From Uloborus plumipes (taxonomy: Eukaryota > Arthropoda > Arachnida > Araneae > Uloboridae): 64,000 nt of DNA. The translations under genes and the position numbers were made by a program. The DNA lies in NCBI GenBank assembly GCA_038373865.1, contig JAXGGA010005210.1:16227-80226 (forward strand). The letters run 5' to 3'. A model generated the notes under the pieces. It was given only the letters and a program-made list of their open reading frames with translations. It made no database searches and had not been told where the DNA came from. Numbering within the stretch: the first letter of the stretch is position 1; every line of letters starts with the position of its first letter. Shown in pieces: positions 1 through 11,244 of this stretch.

Positions 1-954
1 TGTACTTCAAACGATATTAAGTAATTATTGTATGTATTACCAAGCATTCATATCTGCCTTAAAAACGAGCCATTTCAAGGTATGTGATTTGAATGAATGT
101 AATATAGTCCCGGATAAATATACATATAGGGGCAGGCCAGGGCCATCAATTAGAATTTTTCTAGGGGGGGCAAAGAGTGATTACCCCCCCTGAAACCCAA
201 AATGATGGGCCAGGGGCAGGGAAGAAACAGCAGAAATATTAAAGTAAAACAGTGCAGGTGGCTTTGAAATGAAAGTATCTGACGGTAAGGATCCTATTTC
301 ATACAAGTTACGAAAAACTGTATTGAACAAGTGTTACTCCCCCCTTTAGCAAAAAGTCTTAGTGTTGAACATCAAGATGATATTGGGCAAAATTATAAGG
401 CCACATAGCCAAATGATGAAAGTAAAGGTCATATCCAGCGAAATTACGAATGACCTTCATCAAACTTGAAGTCATATACTAACAACGTAGTTTCAACGTA
501 TTTTGAAACATTCTCATAAGAATATTGTCCTATGAAGCTCATTAAAAACGGAATTTCATTGTATTGTATACAGCTACTTGCATCATTTACAAATTCTGAA
601 GTTATTGCACATAAATTATTTTCGGGATTATCGAAAATTATCCACCTACAATGAAATATTCTACAATATAATTGCAAATGAGATGATAATAATGTTGGAA
701 AGAACAGAAGAGTAGTTTTAAAATGTTTATAAATTTTATTTTGCAAAGTTTTTTCAGCATGACATTTCAATGTGGTTCAAAATTATCCTAAAAGCAGGAT
801 AACTAAAATAATGCTACTAATTCATTTCAAAAGAATTCAATAATTTCTATTGCTTAATTTTTGCTAACTAGTACGTAATATTTTAGATACGGTTCCTCCG
901 TTTACATTAAAACGCAGAATAAAAGTATTAAAATATGAGTCTAGTAGTTAAAAA
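1..954. other. AT-rich DNA without recognised gene
   Basis: No gene is recognised. An open frame of 108 codons on the minus strand (444-770) has AT-driven composition and no family features. The patch at 130-230 has short G and C runs that resemble diverged dispersed-repeat sequence seen again near 9480-9620, but it cannot be delimited. Confidence 0.5.
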
Positions 955-1006
955 TACACTGCTCGACATTGAAAATGCAACACCAAGAAGGAGTGGTCAG
1001 AAATTC
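955..1006 (+). repeat. Left terminal inverted repeat of Tc1-like element
   Basis: TA followed by CACTGCTCGACATTG and onward. It pairs almost without mismatch with 2648-2699 in reverse complement. In this group the terminal repeat is where the transposase binds and cuts. Confidence 0.93.
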
Positions 1007-1202
1007 ATGCAAATTTTACCGTAGACGCACGTCACTGAGTTATGCAAATGATATGACATGCGCAGCTCTCCGACGCACGTGAAGTAAGATATAAGAGAAT
1101 GAAATTGAAAAGTGGGCTATGTTCATGTTGGTTTTTCTGCCAGACTAATTATCGGAGAAATTTGGTTTTTGTCTCGAAGGATACGCCTTGTGATAGGAGG
1201 AA

Positions 1203-2585
1203 ATGCCACGCCGTCCTCAACGAAGACACTTCCAGCATATAGACGACTTTACAAGGGGTATGGTGATCGGACTGAGAAGGGGAGGGTTGGTCCATACGTC
1301 AAATTGCAGCTGATACCCACAAGGATGCAAGCACTGTGCATCGGCTGTGTCGGAGATGGTTTGGAAAGAAGAAATGTGTAGCCACATTGAGGGGTGCAGT
1401 GTGCAGCCAGAGTGACGTCAGACCGCTTGGATCGGACGGATTTCACCGACAAGCTGTGGCGGACCCGCCAAGTCACTTGTACGTCGATTCTGCAGCTACG
1501 TGCAATTGGTAACCATGGACTGTTCCTGTGTCGACCCAAAAAAACCATTATCCCGCTCGACTGGTCTGACACGTGGCCTGCACATCACGGCGCCGACTAA
1601 GAAGACTGCTATTGACCGCATCAAGCACAGACTTCACCCAACGTATTGGATGGTGCCAGACCAGCGCGACGTGGATGGTCCGAATGGCAAACAAAACCGT
1701 AGTGTTCTCAGAAGAATCCGTCTTCTGTTTGTCCAGGCGATAGTCATCGCATACAGTGTGTGGCGTCGACGTGGAGAAAGAACCACCACACCAACCCCCA
1801 CCACCCCCCCCCCCCCCCCCACCCCCCCCCCCCCCCCCCACCCCCCCCACCCCCCACACCCAACACACCCCCACAAAAAACAAAACAAACACCACACCCC
1901 CACCCCCCACAACCCAAACAACCCCCCCCCACACCCAACCACCCAACCCCACCACCCCCAAACCCACCCCCACACCCCCGTCGAATCCCAGGCAGGTAAC
2001 TGTGGGAACGTCCCCCACAGCGTCGGACAACGTCGGCATAATGGTTGGGCGCTATTGCATACAATTCAGTATAAACCCTCTAGTTCGTTATATTCGGGGC
2101 CACTATGAACGGGCCCCAATCGATATGTATGTTGCATAATGTACTTGCGGGCCGCGGTGGGCAATCCCTCCTATCCTTCAGGGTTCTGCCAAATGCAATT
2201 CCTTTCAACAGGCAGATAACAGCCCGGCCTCACAGTGCATCGAATCAGCCAAAACATGCTTACTACGAGTTGTACAGATGCTTTCCAGTGCCACCCATAC
2301 TCTCCTGACTTGTCACCAATCGAACATGTGTGGGACGTGATTGGGACGTCCGTTTGGCAGAAACCTGTCACACTGGCCTCGTATCAGAGGACGAACTTTG
2401 GCAAATGGTTGAAAAGGGAAATGGAAAGAGCCATCCCCCAGGACACCTTACCACAGGCTTATTTGCCTCTCCATGACCTAGACCGCCTGTTTTTTCGTGC
2501 TCATACGACTGTCCGCGTGTTGGTCACTAACTTCTTATCTGAAGCCGGACCGCCCGTCCTCGCCCTAAATTTTGCTGTTATTTAT
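1203..2585 (+). pseudogene. Tc1-like transposase pseudogene
   Basis: The start at 1203 opens with MPRRPQRRHFQ, typical of arthropod Tc1 transposases, followed by a short stretch matching the N-terminal DNA-binding region. The frame then breaks repeatedly. Around 1702-1720 the catalytic block normally reading FSDES reads FSEES, so the first catalytic Asp is Glu (codon 1711-1713). The second block, QADNxRPH-like, lies at 2206-2230 with its Asp at 2215-2217. The third reads YSPDLSPIEHVWDVIG, with its Glu at 2322-2324. The 107-nt spacing between these codons is 34 residues plus a 2-nt indel, as expected for DD34E. The C-terminal part continues to about 2560. Homopolymer-type indels are frequent, for example in the GVMVWGAI block near 2037. 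Identification is firm; the copy is non-functional as assembled. Confidence 0.9.
1786..1983 (+). repeat. C-rich low-complexity tract inside transposase pseudogene
   Basis: About 200 bp made of C runs split by single A, CA and ACA steps, almost without G or T. It sits where the transposase should continue after the VWRRRGER-like block and before the GVMVWGAI-like block. Proline- or glycine-rich translations from either strand are low-complexity artefacts. It may be a true microsatellite expansion or a base-calling or assembly error. Confidence 0.85.
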
Positions 2586-2647
2586 TTTTGAAATAAATAT
2601 CCACTTATTGTTCCATGCTGTACTCTTGTCTTCTTACCAAATTTCAT

Positions 2648-2699
2648 CAATTTCTGACCACTCCTTCTTGGTGTTGCATTTTCAATGTCGAGCAGTGTA
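2648..2699 (-). repeat. Right terminal inverted repeat of Tc1-like element
   Basis: Reverse complement of the left end, ending CGAGCAGTG then TA. Similarity weakens inward past about 50 bp. Confidence 0.93.
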
Positions 2700-3677
2700 G
2701 AAAAAGTGTGACTCCAACTTACCTTAAATGACTGTACAATTTTGGTTCTCATAATGCTCACTTCTTCAAACTGCAAAGAAAATGTAAAATGTTTCAGTAT
2801 AGTATATAAATAAAAAGTTTACTAACACTCGCAGTATTTAAGGAATATAAAAGGAGTCCAAACAAAGGCTAAACAAATCGATGAGAACCTCTTTAAAATA
2901 TTCACCTTTAAGAAATGTTGAAAAATCGAACTACTCCGCTCTAACTCGTACATTATCGGTAAAAAATGAGCAAATTCATCCTTCTCTGCTCCAAGAGCAA
3001 AGTGTTTTACTCCGTCACAGCAACCCCTCCTCCTTTGTGCTTTTTACTCTTTTTAAACGAAAGATTAAAAAAATGCTTTTGTTGAGGAGAATAGACGGGG
3101 AAATAAATAAATAAATAACTGAAAGGTAGGAGTGGGGAATTTCATAATGAAGTCTTGCAACTGCAAAAGGAACCGTTGAATGGATCTTATTAAATCTTGG
3201 TACTCTTTGATTCTCCCAGTGAGGAAAGAGTCTTGTTATTGAAGTAGAAAATCTGCCAGAACTGAAGTAATGTCTTAAAGTAGATAAAATTGCCAAAATC
3301 TTTGTTTAAGGCAACGTGTTTCAAATTTTTTTTGACTACGAGGATTGGCAAAAGTTTTTGGTAAAATTTTGCAGACTGATATTTACTTTTCTTTTTTAAA
3401 TAATATATTGAAAAAAAAATAAATAAATAAATATTTACTTGGTACAGTTCTCGCCACTAATAAAATCATTGGTTTATATGATCAAATCTGGAAGAACAAA
3501 ATCATTATTATATCAAAACATATTGAAACCATGCTTTAATAAAATCATTAGCACCGTTTTACAAAATCAAGCTTTCGGAGAGTATATGTTAAAAACGGGG
3601 GGGGGGGGGGGAGAACACACGAAATTTATGAACAAGTTTTCATAATATGTTTCATTAGATGATAATTTGAAAAATCA
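2700..3677. other. AT-rich DNA without recognised gene
   Basis: No gene or clear repeat boundaries. A (TAAA)n-like run lies at 3105-3117, another A-rich run at 3411-3432, and a G tract at 3597-3610. Confidence 0.5.
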
Positions 3678-4060
3678 CACTATTAAAAATTTTCCTGAAA
3701 TTTTACGGTAAAAGTTACTGGCATCCATGTTGCCAGTAACTTTTACCGTAAAATATTTTTTTACTGTAAAATATTACGGAAGAGAAAACGAGAATTAAAA
3801 AGCGCGAGATACGAACGACAAGGATCGAACCCGGGACCCAATTTTTCACACTGCTTTACTATCCACGGTACCAGATGAGACACATCAGGAGAGCGGAAAT
3901 AGGGTGTCATCTGCATCTCACAGTAAGTCACGTGGTGATCAATTGGCGCTGCAATCGCAATTTTTTTATCGGTACAATTCACTGTAAAAATTTTCTGTAC
4001 GGTAAATGCTACATTTTACAGTAACATTTACCATAAAAGCTTCCTGAATTTTTAACAGTG
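3678..4060. mobile_element. MITE with CACTRTTAAAAAT ends
   Basis: The ends CACTATTAAAAAT and ATTTTTAACAGTG are inverted and extend about 40 bp with small gaps (both continue TTCCTGA, then TTTAC-GTAAAAGTTACTG). Length is 383 bp with no coding capacity. CA flanks both sides, but a 2-bp match may be chance, so the superfamily is open. A perfect local hairpin sits near the left end (3699-3755). A minus-strand tRNA-like block lies in the middle. Confidence 0.7.
3820..3896 (-). pseudogene. tRNA-like block within MITE
   Basis: On the minus strand a B-box-like GGTTCGATCC follows GGGTCCC, with an upstream A-box-like TGGTACCGTGG about 35 nt away. This resembles tRNA or the head of a tRNA-derived SINE. 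A full cloverleaf with paired acceptor ends was not found, so it is probably a relic captured by the surrounding element. Confidence 0.35.
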
Positions 4061-4685
4061 CAGGAGGGAAATCTGACTGTGAAGTGCAACAGAAATAATA
4101 AATTATCGAGTAAAGACACACCAAGAAGCGGAAAAATTGGTCTTTGAAGAGGATGAAATCTCAGTCATAGTGATAAATTTGCCCTCTTTAGTAGATGTCA
4201 GAAAAGCGCTTACTGTGTGTGTTTCCTACAGTACATTTTAGAGCAATGAGGAGGTAATACTGAAAGTTGCAAGACTTTTATAAACTCTCAAATGATGTTG
4301 AATCTTTACCTTCAAATTCTGTTTTTCAAACAACAATAAATTCCCGAACTCTACATGAGCAGAAAACCGAAAGCGTACACAGAAAAGGAATTTCTGTTTC
4401 AGTTGAGTTTCCATCGAACAGGTAGTTTTTAGAGCAGAAGAGCAGTGCGGATCCAATGGCGGAATTCTATAATCTTGAGAACAACATTATTGTATTCTTT
4501 ATTTTATTTATTTATTTATTTATTTATTTTTATTATTATTTTTTTTTTTTTTTTTTTTTTTTGTCGTATAAACATGGATAGTTGCGAACTTCTTCGATAA
4601 AAACTTCGAGATTGCACTTTGATGCCATCATGGATGCCATGCTTTCGACAACAAATACGGGGGCCGCCATTGCTAATCCTTCAGA
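4061..4685. other. No gene recognised; T-rich simple repeat
   Basis: Mostly AT-rich sequence. At 4497-4562 there is a (TTTA)n run that passes into a long poly-T tract. Confidence 0.5.
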
Positions 4686-4864
4686 ATTTAAGACGAGCTC
4701 CTATTGGCTGTTAAAAAGCGGAATCCGTGAGCAGCGACAGAAAAGTTGAAATTTTTCAACTTCCGAGTCTGCCGCGATTCTGCAAAGCAGAATGGGGAAA
4801 AACCTGATTTTTCAGTTTCTGCTTTCTGTTTTCATCGATTTTCCGCTTATATGGAGTTAGGACC
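4686..4864. repeat. Probable diverged MITE copy abutting the next element
   Basis: The right edge reads CCGCTTATATGGAGTTAGGACC then TAA, in two parts a diverged form of the right end of the MITE at 4868-5011. Interior words such as CAGTTTCTGCTTTCTG also resemble that family. Its left end is unclear. Confidence 0.4.
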
Positions 4865-4867
4865 TAA

Positions 4868-5011
4868 AAGCCCTGCTCCACATCAGCGGAAAACGCGACC
4901 GAAACTGAAGGCAGAAACTGAAAATCCGAGTACTTTCCAAAGGAACACTATTTAATGCATTTTACGTTTCTGCTTTACGCTCGCGTTTTCCGCTGATGTG
5001 GAGCAGGGCCC
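4868..5011. mobile_element. PIF/Harbinger-like MITE, 144 bp
   Basis: The ends GCCCTGCTCCACATCAGCGG and its complement pair over about 30 bp, and TAA flanks both sides (4865-4867 and 5012-5014). The short length, lack of coding capacity and 3-bp TAA duplication fit PIF/Harbinger MITEs. A sibling is at 16879-17006. Confidence 0.85.
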
Positions 5012-5014
5012 TAA

Positions 5015-5690
5015 GTCAATATTTTAAAACCCTTGTGTAATTTAAAAATTGTACTTTATACATATAAGTTAAATTCAAATTTTGTTTTAATTAACTTAAA
5101 ACATAGACAGCTTTATTTCTTTTTTTTTTATTCTGTTTAAACTTTAAAAGCTATTCTTTTTGTAATTTTATAAATGCCGGTTTTAAAAATCAGCCACCAA
5201 GTGAAAACAAATATCCATGGAACAAATGTGATTTTAATAAGCGGCGGGAACTGTTCTAAAAAACTCACAAAGAGCATTTAAATATAAAAATATTACAATA
5301 ATTATACACAAGCAAATAAACATTTCTGAAAAAGCAAGCGAAATTAATTGCGAAATTCACGTAAAGAGTGCCGTGCATACTAAACCTCAAAAAAGGATAA
5401 ATATCTACAATAATATCCTATACGGTAAGGATATTATTATTATTAACCCTTTTTTGTTTTCTTTTTGAGTAAGGTAAATTTTTAACGTAGACGACCAAAA
5501 ATATCCGACGACCAATGAAATGTTTCTGCGAAATAGCGTCTGCCGGAACATTGGTTGCGAATAACTAGTTTAAGGTATCTCAACAATTTGAGAAAAGTAG
5601 TTTTTAGATTTAAGTTTAAAAAATGGAAAATCAAAGACCTATTTTGGGTATTAATAGTTAAACTTAAAGCAAAAAAAGTTAAATTTAAAA
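5015..5690. other. AT-rich DNA without recognised gene
   Basis: No open frame of interest, RNA gene or delimitable repeat seen. Confidence 0.5.
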
Positions 5691-5692
5691 TA

Positions 5693-5920
5693 CCGTAAAG
5701 TCGGGTTACATGGACCCTAGGGGGTTACTTGAGCCCATTACAATAAAATGATAAAATTTTGGTTTGGTACTTACTAGTTGAAGACTTGCACGTAGTTCCT
5801 CGTTTCTCCGCTAGGTAGAAGCACTCTGCAGTCTCTAACGCTAGTACCAAGCCCAGATTTTATCATTTTACTGTGGGCTCAAGTAACCCCCTTGTGGGTC
5901 CAAGTAACCCGACTTTACGG
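5693..5920. mobile_element. Mariner-like foldback MITE, CCGTAAAGTCGGG ends
   Basis: The 228-bp element has ends CCGTAAAGTCGGG and CCCGACTTTACGG between TA duplications (5691-5692 and 5921-5922). The arms stay similar for about 80 bp on each side, so most of the element can fold into one hairpin. There is no coding capacity. The TA duplication suggests the Tc1/mariner superfamily, and the end motif resembles that of the larger element at 21777. Confidence 0.85.
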
Positions 5921-5922
5921 TA

Positions 5923-6966
5923 TCTCTGAAAAAAGTTTGTACAGAATTTGAACACAGCTGCAGAATTTTCTAGTTTAACGCTTGAATATTTCAGGAATAC
6001 CTGCTTTAAAAGTTTTTTTTAGACATGTTTTTTAAGAATTTCTATTTTATTATTCTTTTATACGATTTGTGCTTTCATTTAAAAAGCGTTCCCCATAAAA
6101 TCATTATTTTCTTAAAGTGAGGAAAATATGTACTTTAAGATTAGTTTTAATTATGTTACATATTACAATTAACAAAAACAATTACTGCTCAGACGTTATA
6201 CTTACAAACTTGTCTTAGTATTTGAATTATACTTAATTTATTTTACCAGGTGGTGGTGGTTTTAGGATGTTTTTGCTTTACCATTTTTACTCATTTGTTT
6301 ATTCATTTATTTATTGGTTAGACATGATTCTTGATGTGCTTAGATTTACATGCTGATTTGGATTTCAAAAACTAGCAACCCACCTTCCATCTTTTTGATT
6401 AGTTTAATAAATTCTTGTATGGAATATCGCCTACGCAATTTAAGAGAAATATTTTTAAAAATTATTTGTCGAAAAATTCTTGGGAATTTTCAATTGTTAA
6501 TTAAATTGAGAATCAAATTTTTCTTCTTTAAAAATTCAACGACATTATTCTGAAAGAGCGAAACGCAGATCTTATGTTCAAACAATGCAATAAGATAAAA
6601 CTACAGGTGTTATAGAACGGAAATTGGAAAATAATGCTTTTCGTTTTGAAGTTGAATTGAATTTTTAAAAGAATGGAGCGTTATGAAAATGTATTTCTTT
6701 TTTTAGTTTATTCTTCCCATCTTTAGTTTAATCAGGCTATCTGAAGCAAGTTTCTTTGATCTAAGAAAAAATAAGGAAAAAAATCTTTCTAAATGGATTT
6801 CGATAAGAATAAGGATTTTATTTTTTCAAAATCCGAACAGGATCTTTTGATTATTAAAATGTTCTGCTTTTATGTTTAAACGCAGGCAACAGATTTTATT
6901 TTAAAAATCTGAGTTAAGATTTAACAATTTTAACAGCAGTAGTAACTCTAAATATAAACAGAAGAG
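5923..6966. other. AT-rich DNA without recognised gene
   Basis: A short (GGT)n-like run at 6250-6260 and a (TTTA)n-like patch at 6297-6315 are the only notable features. Confidence 0.5.
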
Positions 6967-6969
6967 TTA

Positions 6970-7272
6970 GGCAGGGATTCAAGTGAAACAGCACTGCGAT
7001 CGCTTCAAATTGCAATCGCTACTGGAAATGAATTGCATTATCATCAACTTAACTTGGCACTGACGTCACTACGAGCGGAGCCAATAAGAGCTCACAAGCA
7101 GTCGGCGATCTCCTCTTATTCGCCAAGTAAGCGGTGACGTTTTATCTAGCTCGTTTTTCATAGGCAAACGTCACGCTGACGTCACGATGTTTCTATCAAG
7201 AAACGTTCTAATGTAATTCATTTCCAGTAGCGATTGCAGTTTGCGATCGCCTGTTTCACTTGAATCCCTGCC
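6970..7272. mobile_element. PIF/Harbinger-like MITE, 303 bp
   Basis: The ends GGCAGGGATTCAAGTGAAAC and its complement pair for about 65 bp, with a small gap. TTA is duplicated at 6967-6969 and 7273-7275. Both arms carry GCGATCGC-type words (CTGCGATCGC, TGCGATCGCC). A GC-richer centre holds several TGACGTCA-like words. No coding capacity. The 3-bp TTA duplication points to PIF/Harbinger. Related ends occur in the tandem pair at 59676-60014. Confidence 0.88.
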
Positions 7273-7275
7273 TTA

Positions 7276-9260
7276 GTAATTTATGTCATTATAGTTCGTA
7301 ATTATTCACTCAAAATAGCATGCAATCGGTATCGCACCAGTTTCAAAATACAAAACTTTCTATTAAATATACGCATTTTAAAGCTATAAACAAATATTTT
7401 TTTCTATATCCTATTTGTCTCGATTAAGATCTGAAGTTGCCCTTGAAATGTGTAAGGATCGCTTACTTATTTTGTGCTTCTGTATGAGTTTAAAATGTTT
7501 TAATACATAATATTTCACTTTATGTGTGTGTATTTTAATCTTTGAAGATAATTTTGGTTTGCAGTTGTGTTGCATATCCTGTAAAAAAAATATTGGTGAA
7601 AACATGTATCTAAACGTGTTTAGATTTGAAAAAAAAGAATATGCTAAAATTTGGTTAATTTTTCAGGTTTGATTATGTTAAATGTTTTTATGATGTTTAA
7701 AAAATTGCAATACAATACGATTTTGAGATGATTCTAAAATTTTTCTTTCCATGAATCCTGACGTAGTAAAAATAAAATTATCAAATTTTGTGCGAGAGTA
7801 AAATATAAATAACATTTCACCAAAGTTAATTAAATCTCAAAAATTCACTTCTCAAATATGCTTCGAGACGTAGTGATTATCAACGTTTTACAACGTAAAA
7901 CGATTGAATTTTAATGAAATGTTAACCTATTTTAGCTGACGTAGTATAATTAAGCGATTGTTTAGCGGCGGAAGAATATCGCAATGGCCAAAATTAATTA
8001 TCAACGGCTTAAATGAATTGTTTCTATAACAACATTGCACAGTACATCACCCTGTTGTCAACTGTGTATAATTAGCTCGAAAAATTCCACTAGGATGTGT
8101 GTTAGTAAGCGTGTAACAAATGGCACGTTTTCCTTTTAAAATGAACACCTAGTTAAAGTGATATTTATTGCTAACTTTAAGTGAAACGTAAGCTAATATC
8201 TCATTAAACCTAGCTGTTAGAGACCAAGTTTTGTATTGACGGTACGCTTGTTCCCAATGAATTTTCTCTATATAATTTTAACTTCAGAGGACAAATTGGA
8301 TAACATTTTTCCATAGCTTTTTTACGTTTATGCAAATTATTTAGGGCTAAATATTAAAAATTTGCAGATCTAGTGAGAGCACTTAACATGATTTGTTTCC
8401 CAATAAAGTAAACAAATAAATAAAAATAATACTTAGTATCAATCCCTGGCACTCATTTGAATTTTGACGTCTTGCATTTAATTATGGTTTCGCAAATCAA
8501 GAATTGCGATAGAACCCCACTCGTTGGATTTCATCTTTCAGCAAATGGAAGGAAATGGCAGTGATGCAGGCAATTCGCACCCGACATATTAAGACCGATG
8601 ATTTTCTAGATTAGGTAATATGAGGCATATCCACAAAAAATGGTAATTAGGAAGAGGTAATGACAATATAGTCATTAGTTTGAATATACATCCGTACACT
8701 TATAAGAATTATACTCATAACGCATACCAATATGGTGTTTTCGATTTTTAGAAATCTTTAAGGATGGGAATAAGTAATCTGGATATTTTGAATTTAGATT
8801 AATTTTTGCTGGTTGAGATTATTTACACAGTTATTTTGAGGAAAAAAAACATGATTTCAGAAGAAAAAAAAAAAGAACGTTTTTCAATGTAAAGTTGCTT
8901 GAGTTTAAAAAAATTAATGAAAGAAAATTGCAGACGATTTGTAACCACGACGACGAGCATTATTCTTTCTAAATAAATGTTAAAAACGACGAGCTATTGA
9001 CTGATCCTCGTCATGATGGTTAATCTGGAAAAAATAAAATGTACATCTATTACGGTCAAGTGAGAAGAAGCAATTCGCGATTGCTCAATGCTCAAAAAAA
9101 GAATATTATTATTATTTTTATTTGTTATGTTTCAAATGAAGTTTACTTCTCACTCGCAATATACACTTCTGAACTCCGAGTGTACTGTCGCATACGTTTT
9201 AAACACATATTTTGTTTTCCTACTAATTACTTTCTGATGTTACTTTCAAAATATAACATA
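7276..9260. other. AT-rich DNA without recognised gene
   Basis: No gene recognised. The segment 8450-8600 has more balanced composition and words such as GCATTTAATTATGG, and could be regulatory, but nothing defines it. Confidence 0.45.
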
Positions 9261-9262
9261 TA

Positions 9263-9459
9263 CAGTCGAATCTCGTCGATTCAAAAAAGATCGAAGCGAA
9301 TTACTACCGAGAAAAACTCCTTTTCTAATCCACGTAGTCAAGTTTGCGTATTGTCAAGGCTTCACTAGCCTTAGTATTGTTCTTCGGATGAGATGAATTT
9401 TGATTCAGACGAATTGATAATAAAGATACTTTGGAGTTTGTGTTAACGAGGTTCGGCTG
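9263..9459. mobile_element. pogo/Tigger-like MITE, 197 bp
   Basis: The ends CAGTCGAATCTCG and CGAGGTTCGGCTG are imperfect inverted repeats of the CAGNCGAACCTCG form typical of pogo/Tigger elements. TA is duplicated at 9261-9262 and 9460-9461. No coding capacity beyond chance frames. Confidence 0.75.
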
Positions 9460-9461
9460 TA

Positions 9462-10655
9462 ATCAGGCTCGTAATTTCGAGTTTTCCCGGGAGGGGGGTT
9501 AAGATACACGCTGTAAATTTTACCAAAAAAAATGTTAAAAACCACGCCCACTTACATGTATCTATTTTGATTTCCCAAAGGCAGGGGGAGAGACAATTGA
9601 CCCCTCTGATCACCCTAAATTGCTTGTCTGACTGTAATAGTTCATTCCGCACAAAATGAGTCATTTTGTCTTATTCGTGACAGTTCTATATTTTATTACA
9701 AAAAAAAAAAATGAAATAAAAAAAAAATTAACAAACAAACTTACTTTTGAATTAAAAAATAAATATAACTTGTTAGGAATAAAGTTGTATTTTGCACGTT
9801 TGGTTATTAAACATATGGTTTTAAAGTGCAGGACAGAATGCCTGCGTTTCCGTAGTATGAATTTGTATTATATTCAATCTTCTTGTTATAAACTCACTAA
9901 ATCAGCTTTTAAAGTTTCTATAGCTTAAGAAAGCGTAAAATGCATAATGACTTCCCTTCCTAAATTAGCTCATACTTCCGCAGAATTAATATTCATTGTT
10001 AACTAAAATTTAAGTTGATGTAATTTGCAATTTACTCGAAAGCTGAATCGATGCTTTGATATCCTATTTCTCTATTTGATTTCAATTCGATGATGGTAAA
10101 TCAATCCAGCTGCATGTATCATTATTGATATGCAAGAATAATCAATAACAATTTCAAAGCACGTCCCAAGTAGTTATTAGACAGGACAAATATTTTAAAC
10201 GATTAAATACATTCACTAAATCACCAAAAACACCTTACGCTATTTAACTCATTCCTTAATTTTACAATCACATTCTTTGGACGATTTCTTCCTTATTGCA
10301 CCGATCAGCAAAAGACCATCGTACAGAATCCTTTTACAATAGGCAGTTTCAACTATTTCAATGGAAGGAAAGCTCATTACATCCACATAATTTCCAATTA
10401 CATTCGCAGGGAAGGTAAAAAACATGTGAACTCATCCCAGAGGGGAGCCATTTTCAAGCGACTAATTGCCTTTCATTGCTAGACGAAGTCGTTCTAGACG
10501 ACGACACCAATTCTGCCACGGATGTATTACCTAGTCTGCTATACATACGAAAGGTAATGACGCCATTTTTGTGCTCGATGAAGGTAAGTTAGAGTTTCAG
10601 AACTTTCATACCAAATATCTCACTGTAAAGGGTGGACTAAGATAATGGTCTGTAA
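9462..10655. other. No confident gene; one exon-like island
   Basis: Mostly AT-rich. The island 10392-10585 has more balanced composition and lies between an acceptor-like TTACATTCGCAG and a donor-like AAGGTAAGTTAG on the plus strand. All three frames contain stops, so it could at most be untranslated or regulatory. The patch 9470-9630 resembles a dispersed repeat. Confidence 0.35.
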
Positions 10656-10656
10656 A

Positions 10657-10682
10657 CACACACACACACACACACACACACA
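10657..10682. repeat. (CA)n microsatellite
   Basis: About 13 CA units that run directly into the left end of the next element, replacing the flank where a TA duplication would be expected. Confidence 0.9.
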
Positions 10683-11240
10683 GCGAACTCTCAATTTTGT
10701 GTCGGCCTAAGAGACCAATAGAAAGAGACGCATAAGCGAGAGAGACGTATTAGTGAACTAGCCTATTTACAGGACAAAAACGCAACATAGGTTCTAATGA
10801 GATAATGAATAAGAATGTTTCTATAGAAATGGGACGTATTAAAACGGTTTGGAAATTACTGTAACGTAACTACAATGATAAAGAGAAAACAAAAATTATA
10901 GCATATATCTAATTGCAAACTGCTCCCTCTAAAACGATGCATAATGGATAATTGCCAGTCTCCGAACTCAAGTTCATGGTGGGAAAAATGCCTTCCATGA
11001 GCAATAAAGGTAAAAGATTTAAGAAGTAAGTGAAGAAAAATGCTTATTTTTTAAGGAAAATATTTTTTTAATACATTTTAAGGAAAATTCGGAGCATAAG
11101 TGAAATATTTATCTTTAGAGCGACGCATAAACGAATAATACTATCATTTTTTTGATGTGGAATGTGCTGGGACCCTTTAAAATCGTCGTATAAGTGAAAA
11201 AGGCGCATAAATGAAGCTGCGTATAAGTGAGAGTTCACTG
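10681..11240. mobile_element. Non-autonomous element with CAGTGAACTCTCA ends
   Basis: The left end CAGCGAACTCTCA and right end TGAGAGTTCACTG are inverted. Sub-terminal words such as GACGCATAAGCGAG and GCGCATAAATGAA also recur in both halves. The ends resemble pogo-group MITEs. A target duplication is not visible because the left flank is a CA microsatellite. No coding capacity in 560 bp. Confidence 0.6.
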
Positions 11241-11244
11241 GTTA

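Larger units (their letters stand above)
957..2697 (+). mobile_element. Tc1-like (Tc1/mariner, DD34E) DNA transposon, degenerate
   Basis: The element is 1741 bp. Near-identical inverted ends of about 50 bp begin CACTGCTCGACATTG and match 2649-2697 in reverse complement. It is flanked by TA on both sides (955-956 and 2698-2699), the Tc1/mariner target duplication. A broken transposase lies between the ends on the plus strand, and a C-rich low-complexity tract interrupts it. End type, TA flanks, length and DDE remnants all agree on the Tc1 group. It cannot encode an active transposase because of many frameshifts and stops. It could still be cross-mobilised if a related transposase exists elsewhere in the genome. 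Confidence 0.93.

Noticed and set aside
1500..2139. Open frames rich in proline or glycine on both strands
   Set aside because: They come from the C-rich low-complexity tract inside a transposase pseudogene.
5693..5920. Long hairpin considered as a microRNA precursor
   Set aside because: TIRs with TA duplication make it a MITE; no evidence of a specific mature small RNA.
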